Shown here piece by piece: positions 11,740-22,157 of a stretch of DNA of 64,000 bases. The DNA is taken from the NCBI GenBank assembly GCA_963930775.1, contig OZ005689.1:7998798-8062797 (forward strand), read 5' to 3'. The stretch comes from Cliona cf. orientalis. Lineage: Eukaryota; Porifera; Demospongiae; Clionaida; Clionaidae. The notes beneath the pieces were generated by a model. The model was not told the DNA's origin, searched no databases, and saw only the letters and a list, made by a program, of their open reading frames with translations. A program made the translations under genes and the position numbers. Numbering within the stretch: position 1 is the first letter of the stretch; each line of letters begins with the position of its first letter.

Positions 11740-12530
11740 AGCACAAAACAATTTTAGTTAGTTATGTTTCTAGAGCTCAATTAGATGTATTTTCCCACAC
11801 ACTGATCCACACATACAAAATGTAAAACTATAGCTGTACTACCCCACCTACCTCTCAGCAAAAACGGGAGAGTTACTGTTGTGACTGCTTCCTCATCCAT
11901 TCAGCAAGTCTCTGGATACAATACCAGCTCCATGGTAGCCTATGCATGTACTGGACTAGCGATTTTCTAAATAACGCACACCGGGACTCAAAACATTGCA
12001 AACACATGGCTTCGCTGTACAAACATATGGATAAACTTTAAAGGGCCGTAACTTTAATTCTAAGACATGAATCAAAATTCCCCAGGGTCAAATCTCTAGT
12101 TTCGACCCATTCTGCGTGCCCATGTAAAAATTATCTCCCCAAGTGCTCCCAAACCCCCCATGAATTTTCATATTTTTTGTTTTTTCTACTTAGTGTGTAA
12201 TTTCTACTTAGTGTATAATTAGTGTATAATTTGCTTTTTTTTTCTACTTAGTGTATAATTAGTGTATAATTAAATCGTTGCGGTTAATAGTTAAGCAAGA
12301 ATGCTTTGATCTTGCTTTGATGTGGGCAATTACCGGCCTTTTCTTCAGGGGCCACTTCCGGTCGCTAATTACACGCGCATAATCATCCCTGGCCGATTCT
12401 GGACACGCCCACCTTCGACCAAAAGCACTCGTATGGCCTCTTCGGCCACGCCCCTTCACGATTCGCTAATTGAATTAGCCATTCCTGACGCTCACGCCCA
12501 CGCAATTAAATGGTACCCAAAATTGGTATG

Positions 12531-15500
12531 CATACAAATTATATCTCTTACCTGCAATTTAATTAAGGATAAACTTTGATTCAGTCGGGACAAAGTGAAT
12601 CCACAGTTTATGTTTGAAAGTTTTTATTCATTTTGCATGTGGCCATGGGCGGGCACAGTCATTTTTCACATTTTAGATTGGTAGAAGTATCCATACACGA
12701 TTTTTACTTTGCATAGGCTCCGCCCCCCAATTAGAACGCTTGAGATCGAGGGGCGGTGGTTTGCTCCAGGGCGCTTTAAACCTACTGTGCTGTATCTGAA
12801 ATCTCAAAATCTCTGACAAAATCTGAAAATCCATGCGGAAATTAATTAACTGTCAACCGATGTACGCATGAAGCACGATTTCGCCTTCAGTTAATTTTGG
12901 TGTGTACATTGTGAACTTGAAAAGCTGGGCATGTCCTCGTGTACAAGTCAGATTCCCACAAATATGCGTGACCCTATAACATCGAATAATTGATTCACAT
13001 TCCAGAATCTTTACCATACAGCTACATACACCGTGGCTGGCCTAGCTGTTTCTCTGTGTTGAAAGTCTTAAGTTTCTGCCAGACAGTCGCCATATCGGGA
13101 ACCAGTGAGTTTCTTTAGCTAGCTAGATAGGGCTTCAGTACAATGTAGTTGCCATGAAAGTGTGATCTGATTGCTGACGGTTATAGTTAAGATCTATACA
13201 GCTGCACGTATACATACCTCAAGTGCGTGCACGTGTATACGCATGTTTATAATTTATGCAATCCCATAAATATGGCAATGGAGCACAATCCTAAAGATTA
13301 CTGTCTCGGCATCTTCATCACCTGCATGCAAGCTTTGGATTCATATACACGGCTACATGTTTGTTTTTTTTTAAGTTTGTAAGGTGACTGAAGAGGATCC
13401 ATATACATCATGTGACTGTTGCTACTATGTGTGTAAAGTGCTCACAATTTAATGCGTGATGCAAAACAGTCATGCTGTTTAAAAGTAGAGACATGGTGGC
13501 CAACTTTTAGTTGATTATGGAGGGGATGCGAACAAGTTTGTATGGCCTACGTAATTGGAGTATATACGACCATTGTGTAGCTATCTATATCATTGTATTG
13601 CCCCACTTATTGCCATACAGGCTAATGAGGGGCTTGGGAGGGAGATTTGACAGATTAATAATCGCTTGTGTATGTTATGAGTTGTTTTGACCTTATTTTA
13701 AATTAGTTGTTATTGCACTTTGTCCAGTGATTATATTTTGATATACAAGAGAATGGAGTAAGCATATTGTGTTTACTTCATAATAGATTATACAGTTATG
13801 TAACACAGGGCTATCCAGACGTTAAACTATCCATTTGTACTAACTCTATAGCCTGTCCCCTAAGAGATGGTCAATTTAGTGTAGCCAGTTCTCATGCACA
13901 GAGCATTAATTGGTTGCATGCTATGATAAGGGGGGGGGGGAGAGATATTCCACATGCAAACACAATGTACACACAGGAGCTCAGCTTAATTGGATTAATC
14001 AATCTATGGTATATTATGGTACATGTATATACGTGGCATTGTTCCACATTGGTGATCAAAATACTGTATAGCTAATGGTTTGCAGTGCAGCTTCTGCAGG
14101 CAGGAAAGTTTAAGTCGGCATGTGTACACTGACAAATGTCAGACTTATCTTCTTGCCATCTACTACAGGAGTACACAATACTAAAGCCACAGCCAGATGG
14201 GAAGCTGTAGCATGTTGCCTCTGTAAAAACTGAGGTGATCATCATTACATGTGTATAGTGACCATCACCACCCAAGTAACTTGACAATGTCATGAATGTG
14301 GAAAATTTAACCTTCCAACTCTCTGACCTTTCTACGACGCTTTTAGGCCACAGTTATTGTGAATCTACATAACTTCCAGACTGTGCGGTTAGCTACAACT
14401 TGGTTGGTATACAGCTAGTTAGCTATAAGCAACTTTTTAATATCAGTATTGAATATAAAATGCATGAGTAGCTAGTTACTGAGCCTTATACTTCTGTGTC
14501 AGTGCATGTAGCTAACTTGGTAATCTGTTAATTTTGCTGAAGCCTTCACAGGCTGCCTATAATATGTACAAGGTGTGCTAGAACTAGGTCTCTGATACTG
14601 TACTGTATTTCATCTCTCTGATAGAGTGAGTGCCGGTTAGAAAGCAAAATTTGGCAGATGCACTTGAGGTTGCACCTGTACGTATAGGCCCAGTAAATTA
14701 GTACTTAATTTGTACTTTTGCTGTTGAGTAGTTACCGTAGGCATTCTAATTTAGGCGCCACCCTAATTTAAGCGCCCTTTGTCTGCGCAAATTTTTTGGT
14801 TCTAATTAAAGGCGCCTTTGCGGAAGTCAACTATTTTTAGGTGGTGCCTATTTTAATTAGAACGAACATCGCCACATGCTCTATCGGTAAGCGACATCCA
14901 AAGAGTGAAACTAGAGCCATAGATTTGCTGTATTCGCCACTGACACAGTCATTGCCACTGAATAGTATTGGTAAATAGTAGCGCTTGTGCTATGACGAAA
15001 CATCGAGAACCGTTCTAATTGCAGCTCTTAGGCGCCCTTTCACCTGCCCACTAATTTTTCGGTTCTAATTGGAGGCACCTTTGTAAGCTGGAATTAATTT
15101 TTAGCGGCGCCTAAATTAGAACGCCTACCGTATCAGGATCACATGCATGTCAGGGCCATTCCTAGCTTTTTTCATTTGAGGGGGGGGGGGAGGGGGGGGC
15201 AAACTTGACATTAGGTGTATGTAGCAGGAGGCAGTCACCAAAAGAGGCAAATGGTCGTAAGCAGCTCTCTTCCCTATATAGCATCGCCAGAAATATGCAA
15301 ACATCCCAAGGTTGCTCGAGCAAATATGTTTCATATTTCATTTTCTTAGGGGATGTGCTAAAATGACAAGCAGCCAAACTTCTGATCATGCATCTAGACT
15401 ACACTTTAGCTGTAAAAAGTTAGCTAATTATGATTTACTACTGTCCTCAGTTTGCTCAGAATATACTTTTCATCATAGTATTACGTATAATTTCCTTAAA

Positions 15501-17713
15501 GTGTCTATCAATTTGCATGCATTTGCATCTTAAACTATATAAAAATCCAACTGCTGTTCATATAAACTACTCAATTTGACGTGAAACTTCATGAAACTAG
15601 CCTAAACTTTCCTTAATAGGTACATTTTTAATTCCAGTTTCTTTGCAAGTGCAAAGTTCAGCAATGTTGAACATCTTTTGCTGACTCAGCTACTATAGCC
15701 AGGCTACTATAGCCAGGTTTAGTCGCTAGTAGCACTCATTAGAATATCCTAATGGGGCTGCCAACAGTGTTGAGGTATTGCGTAGCTAAATTAAGTGATT
15801 TTTGCCTGCGAGAGACTGCTAGTAAGCATTAATTAATGATGATTCAATAAGGTAATTCCAATCTAGAAGTGGCTGAAGTAGAAGTTTTTAACTAAAAGCA
15901 TTCTGGCAGGATGATGTAGACAAATTGTATACATGCTATCAATGTCATGTACCTTGAGTGGGTGTTATGTAAGCACAGACTGCTATATATATACCTGCAG
16001 CTGATAAATTACTGGGGAATAACTAGGCACTATATGCCCAGGTGGGACATATACACTTCCCAGCATAATATGTTTAATGCAACCACCTACATGACCTCAA
16101 CCAGGTGTTGACTTGATATTCAGTAACTACTCTATGTCATCCCACTGGAGTATATTTGTGTGTAATTCAGTTAAGGCTCCCATCTAATCTACTTCTGTTC
16201 CCACTGCAATAGAAAGATCTCTGGGCAAAGAGTTTTCGACTTAGAAATGTACAAAAATGATTCAGATGTTTTTTCACATAGGAGCAGATACTAGCTATAG
16301 GTGGCGTTTTGTTGCGGTTTGTATAGTCAAGTTGTAATTGTCTGTATAATAATATGGCAAACCTGACACAATGTTTTCATATGACATGCTGCTGAGTGGA
16401 AGGGAGGCAAAAGCTTGCTTATCTAGCTAACCAAACTTGATTGGTAGTCACCGGGAGAGAAGTTAATTTGCTAATCCAAAAGATAATACTGGCTGAGGTC
16501 TATTATAGTTCTCCACTACATAGTCAAACTAGCCTATAATGCGTTTAAATCTATGTAGAAATATGATATATGTCTTGAGCTCTGTCAAACCAAACCTTTT
16601 ACGTGCATACACAGAATGTCCACAAGCTAGAAATATGTCAGAACCAGATTTTTGATTTTCACCTTCAATTTAGGGAAATGGCAGCATTTGTTAATTTCCC
16701 CATATGTTCCAATGCAGAAGCAATACTTTGCAGTGAAACAAATCCACACTTTACATATGTGCACCTTAGAAGTTTGGCACCTCTTTATGATTTGAAAGTG
16801 ATAAACTGACCAGCATGCATTATAATTGTTGACTACATATAGCAATGTCACTAATGCTAGAAAGCTTTTGTTTTCTGCTCAGTGGAGTTAGACACTTAAA
16901 AAAAAGACATGTACTGAGTAGAAAAAGTGATAGTGTGTTAGTGACATGCAGGACATGATATAGAGCAAGCCTGGGCTCTACAAAGATGGTTGCTCAAGCG
17001 CTGTAGTTCCCTATGTATCTCTTGATCTGACATCATGCTGCAGCCTAGCTATATAGCTTCTCTCTGTTCATCAGTCTCAGTAGCTAATCTCTCACTTTGA
17101 ATGGTATAGGCCTCCTCTGTAGCCTGGCCTCTCTCTGTTCTTCAGTCTTGGCAGCCAGCCTCTCACTTTGATTTGTGTACATCCTCTACTATAATAAATC
17201 TGTGTTACACAGCAATAGCATTAACATGGTACATTTCTGGGGCCAGGAAAGGTCAAAGACCTGTGTCTTTAATTTGTGTCGTTAGATGGAAAAGATTACT
17301 GGTGTGGCTGTGTGGCTGGAAATGGGCATGTTCATCTGGAGGAAAGTTCAGCACAGTGGGTGCCTGACAAGTGTATTTTAGGCTTTTTCTACCATACCTC
17401 TCATTCATGCAGTAATTAACATGCCTGTGTGGGATGTACGGCCCTATACGCTACCCATGCATTGGTGTGGTCAGTTGTAGGTTAAGAGCTAATACCCACA
17501 TGCAATTTTACATTAGCACCTAACATTGTTGCCAAGCTCCATAGTAAATACTGTGCTAAAGTGGGCGTGGCATGGGCATTTTGGAATTGTCTAGGGTAAT
17601 GCTTGAAGCTATGCTAAGGAAGAATGTACAATGTACGTCTTATTTTGTAAAATCAAATACAACCTAATATCATCACAAATATAACCATACATACTCATCT
17701 ATACAGGTTCACT
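12531..17713. other. Intergenic stretch without a supported gene
   Basis: No open reading frame with recognisable coding character was found. It contains a MITE at 14733-15132 and G-runs near 13931 and 15181-15199. A GTGAGT donor after GGGAACCA near 13102 could belong to a 5' untranslated exon of the gene starting at 17714. That link is a guess. Confidence 0.4.
14733..15132. mobile_element. MITE with TACCGTAGGC ends
   Basis: The left end TACCGTAGGCATTCTAATTT and the inverted right end TACGGTAGGCGTTCTAATTT continue into GGCGCC motifs, giving terminal repeats of about 28 bp with few mismatches. Internal TTCTAATT..GGCGCC palindromes relate it to 8805-9196. Confidence 0.75.
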
Positions 17714-20700
17714 ATGTCAGAGTCAAATAAGGACAAATTGGTGATTGAGCAAATGAAAGGTAATTGCCAGATCATGCAACTAAACTACAGTGATAGTCAT
17801 ATTGTCAATGAGTGGTTGACAAGGAATTATGGTGGTAAATAAACCAAGTGTCAGAGCACACCCTAACATGTAAAATTATGTACGGCTTGTACTGTACAAA
17901 AGTTCATCTTATCTCCAGTAGTCACTCAGGATGTATTTAAAGTGAACATTGACATCAGCAGCTATATATCTCCTTTTTTCACTGCTTGAGACTTAGTGCA
18001 CACGTCAGGGAATAATTATTAATGGGGTGCACCATACATGTGCATTAACATAATACTTGGCCCTCTCATCACTAACATTCCTTCTCTGACTACGACAAGG
18101 TTTGTCAATTTCTTGAATCACTAACTGCCAAGTGCCTTAGCATGAGGCAACTGAATTGTGCTTCCATGCAGTGCTGAGATGTGTATACACATATGTCTGT
18201 AATACTTAATGATATAGGAATACAAATCCAATTTTTTTTCAAAAAGGCAGATGACATCCAAAGTAGAAAAGTTTAGCACATTGACTTGCCATGCATGAAG
18301 CTCCAGCAGACAAGTTTTTGTTTCAAAGGTTTATAGTTGACTGTGTATGCATTTGTCCGGACAATCCTGGCACTTGGTCTAACCCCACAGAATGCAGAAA
18401 TATTGAAATATCCTTCTCTCATATCAAACAGACGTACACAATTGTATTTCATATTACCGTAGCCATGCATATCAAGTCAAGTATACACGAACTATTATTA
18501 GTATGGAGACAACACATGATATGTGCAGGGGCGGAGAAATAGGGGGGGCAGGGGGGGGCTTCAGCCCCCCCACTTTGGAAACAAGGGGGGCTGAGCCCCT
18601 CCATTTTATCACATGCCCATACTATAACATTCATAATTATGGGTGTTTGCAAAAGATTGCTCGAGTAAAAATAACTACTAAATCAGTCCAAAAACTGCTG
18701 CCAGAATGCATCAGAAACGCTCTCAGAGAGTCAAAATTTCCAAAATTTTCTGGGGGAGCATGCCCCCAGACCCCCCTAGGTGGGCTGTGGGCATATGCCC
18801 ACAGCCTCACTGCATGTTGTCATAGTACACAGTCAAAGGGCTGAGCCCCCCCCCCCCCCCCCCCCCACTTTTGCTACCTGTTCTCCACCCTTGATGTGCT
18901 GCATTCCCAGTATTAGTGCAGCTTATACTACTAGTAATACAGTAGTGATGTGCAGTACAACTGTGTAAACAGTGTGGCTACAAATCATGCTGATAGATTC
19001 TCCACAGGTTGGGAGACGTATATATTATAGTAACTGCAACAACTAGAGACTAAAAGTGAAATAAGAAAATCCCCGAAGTTGATCATTTTCATTGTTAAGT
19101 AATTGTACCTTAGTAGTATTTATTTGTTGATGTAGCATGTACAGGAGCTGAGATTAATTTTCAAGTGGTCCAATAGCTAGCCAACATACCAAGCAAAAAA
19201 AAGTACCATATAATACACAAAACTATAGGAGCACTGACAGTGTATCAATGTGCACAGAATATAGAGCTTTATTGCTGAGTGTTTTAGCATGAGGCATTAA
19301 TGACGGCCTTGGATTTCGGATTATATATATATACTTGTTCTAGATATTTCAATATTGATTATGCCATCGTACATGCTCAGAAATTCTAAGGGTGCTCTAA
19401 TGTTTATAATCTGACAACAATGTACTAGACACTCCCAGACTCCAGTTATATACTCTGGTATGTGCACTTGTATGTGGCACTGAGCCTGTAGCTTGCATTC
19501 AATGAACCACATAGATGGAGTTAGAAGCACGAGAGGCTGCTTATGGTATAACTACTCTGTGTAACCGTTTCAAACAGGGTGAATTTAGTCGATCCCCAGT
19601 ATTATTGTAAACATGATGTTTAATAATGTTGTGTAGTACAACGATGACGACCTTTATCAAAATAATATCATTGATAAATATGCATATGCAGGTGGGACTG
19701 AGAAACCATATAAACTAACTTTGTATGGCCTTACAGAAACAGGTGTAGCTCACAGAATATGGTTATTGCATGGTGATCTCAGCATCTCTGGGGTGTATTA
19801 AACTGCCGAATGCGGCGAGAGGGCATGTAACTCCCATATATTGCCACGTGAATGTCTAAATTCAAACATGGCAGCGTTTTTCTAATGTTAGCAACGGCCG
19901 TATATGGGCGGCGATCGGCCATGAATTTGCTTTATCGCATATGAATGTAATTTACAACCGGATAAATGTGTAAATTGAGCATGCGCAAAAATTGTATAGC
20001 CATAAACGGTGTAACTAATTTGACGTTCACGTATGTTGCATGCCCTCTCACCGCCTTTGCCCGGGCTTCGGCGGCTTGATACGCCCTTGATCATATTTAT
20101 ATAATATGTACTCCAAAATGTTATAGTATGACACACATTATGTAAATGCTTTATTCCTTGCATACAGATCAACTAGGCAATCATCCTATTGTTACTAAAC
20201 TGCTGGTGATACTTCATGTTGTAGCAAGTATTTTTGCTTTAGTGGACATTGGTTTAGGTGAGTAAAGATATAGATGTAGTTCATAGTAGTATATTATTAT
20301 ACTTCATGCATATTCCATTGCTTGCATGGTGCTGTTTAGGAGTGCATGGCATAAGCATATACAATAACAAATCATGTGTGACTGGATTTCAAAAACTCCT
20401 CCGTAAGCGACCCGTGTGCAATTTTCGCTATAATAGGTATTTATAGCGTCTCGAGTGATATCCTGTCAAAGTGGACATGAATGAAAGCATTGACCTTTGT
20501 CCTGTATGTTGCAGTAGTTTTATATAGACCATCCTCTCACCAACAAGCCTATAATCTCAACTAAAACATCTAAAATATAGTGCTGTACAGCTGAGCATAC
20601 ATATATAAAAAGAGATAATGGTTCATATTGCATGCATGTATGTAGGTGGAGGAATTGTTGGAAAGTCAAATATTGGAAGAGTACCAGACAACGACAATAG

Positions 20701-21100
20701 CGGAATAGGTATCTTTGCAATCATACATGGATGCATCTTCTTCTTTCTTCTTGCTCTTCCTTTTCTATTTTATTGTGTTTGTATTACTACAACAAAGGAG
20801 ACTTTAACTCAAACAACCATCAAAAGCGATGATCAAACAGCAGCTTGCTTTCTTCCTTGCTGCAATTGTCTGCTACTATCCATTGTTGCTGGCGGAATGT
20901 TTGCCTACTTTGGCTTCGGCATCTTCAGCTTGAGTGACATGTTTCAGTACGGTGGAGCATATGCAACTTCAATGGGAGTTATAACAGTCTTTGTCTTGAT
21001 GTTCAACTTGGTTGTTGGAGTAGAAGCAACAATTCTGCTTGGTGGAATGCTGCCCGATAGCTGTCAGCTGTGTTGTAAAGCACACAGAGATTACAGTTAA
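17714..21100 (+). CDS. Small four-TM membrane protein
   Basis: Three exons, 17714-17759, 20168-20257 and 20646-21100, join in phase 1 and give 196 residues. The start is the ATG of MSESNKDK, after a possible acceptor. TM1 lies around KLLVILHVVASIFALVDIGL. TM2 is GIGIFAIIHGCIFFFLLALP. TM3 is CLLLSIVAGGMFAYFGFGIF. TM4 is MGVITVFVLMFNLVVGVEAT. A polar loop with TTTKETLTQTTIKSDDQ separates TM2 and TM3, and the protein ends with Cys-rich CQLCCKAHRDYS. Both termini look cytosolic. The four-helix plan recalls tetraspan or MARVEL-type proteins, but no diagnostic motif (such as the tetraspanin CCG) is seen and I cannot name the family. Intron 1 is 2.4 kb and holds repeats at 18538-18890 and 19794-20084. 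Confidence 0.72.
18538..18890. repeat. G/C-run dispersed repeat
   Basis: Starts with two G-runs and GCTTCAGCCCCCCCAC, contains GGGGGAGCATGCCCCCAGAC, and ends at a run of about 20 C. A related piece with AGCATGTCCCCAGATCCCC lies at 32910-32950, and comparable G/C runs occur near 31808, 33827, 36815 and 49541. It looks like a degraded mobile repeat with a homopolymer edge. Confidence 0.5.
19794..20084. mobile_element. Probable MITE in intron 1 of the four-TM gene
   Basis: GCGGCGAGAGGGCATGTAAC on the left pairs with an inverted GCGGTGAGAGGGCATGCAAC on the right, preceded on both sides by GTATNAA..GCCGAA. The arms are about 40 bp and imperfect. Confidence 0.5.
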
Positions 21101-22157
21101 TTAAACCTTCAAATGAAACTGATTTGGCATGTTAATACATGCATGGATTCACCTAATATAGGATAGCTAATATTATTATGTAGTATAATAGGTAAGTTTA
21201 TTTTCATTGCTGATCTCTGCATGACATGCATATACTGTTGCAGTGAAAATGCTAAGGATAATCGTTTATTCTGTTGTGATAAGCTGTAGTGTGACAATGT
21301 AGACACTACTAATAACTTACAATACTGACTACAATAGAAGTAGATAATAATTCTATAGTGTACTTCTATACTAGCATTCATGATAGCCATGCAGGGCCAG
21401 GGAACTTGTCCAGTTGGTCCGGTATTGGCTAGGAGTATTGTACAATGGGTTGGCCTCTCTGGTAGAGTTTTCCTCTGTATATGCTCATGCATGGATTTGT
21501 TTTACAGTACAATTCTTCAGTATCATGTATCACAGAGGAGATGTGTATATTCATGCTGAGCAGCTCAAGAAAATTGTGTCTGGCTCTGCATGGGTTTGAA
21601 TGACAGCTACTGAAACTGACCTAACTGCATGATTGATAAAGACTTAGTGACAAACTTGATACATCACATAACAGTGCTATATTAAAATTGAAAGAAGTAG
21701 CTATGGAACTGTACGCATATAGTTTAGCAATGGCTCAGTTAGGAAAAGACACCTTAAAAAATGTGCAATTATTGAAAGACTAAAGTTGTGAAAGTTTGCA
21801 AAACAAAATATTATTACTTCTGTGCCATGTCGTGAGTATAATTGCTGAGCCTCAGTCATTTACATATATGCGTGCCAAGAAAGCGGTCTCTAGCTACAAG
21901 TTTACATAATATTATTGTTTGTCATATTATGTTGTGATGATCTTTGGTTCCTTATGTTGATTTCTGGATTTCCACCTTGATTTTCAGTACTTAGTGGGTG
22001 TGGCCGTACAAACTACGCCTTTCGGTTTTTTTTGTTTTTTTTGCGTATAATACTTTATGCAAACTTAGCATAGGATACACAATAGTTTAAAACTAATACA
22101 TGTGTGTACCCAGAATAAAATTTAATATGACACAAGAACAGAAATAAATTATTATAC
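21101..22157. other. 3' flank of the four-TM gene and 3' flank of the LINE
   Basis: No gene is supported. The LINE's 3' untranslated part should lie just left of 22158, but its end is not clear. There is a T-rich stretch at 22020-22045. Confidence 0.4.

Larger units (their letters stand above)
9986..12271. mobile_element. Nested insertion(s) inside the TTAA element
   Basis: Inserted after the T-run of the host element. The left boundary region carries ACACTAAGCAGAAAAA and the right one TTTTTTCTACTTAGTGT, an inverted pair. The same CACTAAGCA end recurs at about 10390 and 11348. About 200 bp is directly repeated inside (10153-10360 and 11990-12165, sharing AAAGGGCCGTAACTTTAATT). This looks like several related non-autonomous insertions stacked together, with a further MITE at 10542-11094. 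Confidence 0.5.
9232..12517. mobile_element. TTAA-type element, copy split by a ~2.3-kb insertion
   Basis: Starts with GGTACCATTAAATTGCG after TTAA (9228-9231) and ends with the inverted form CGCAATTAAATGGTACC at 12517. The two halves (9232-9985 and 12272-12517) match the uninterrupted copy at 28360-29378. The right flank here reads CAAAATT, not TTAA, so the right target duplication is missing or altered. Reading frames inside it are open on both strands, but nothing recognisable is encoded. Confidence 0.8.
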
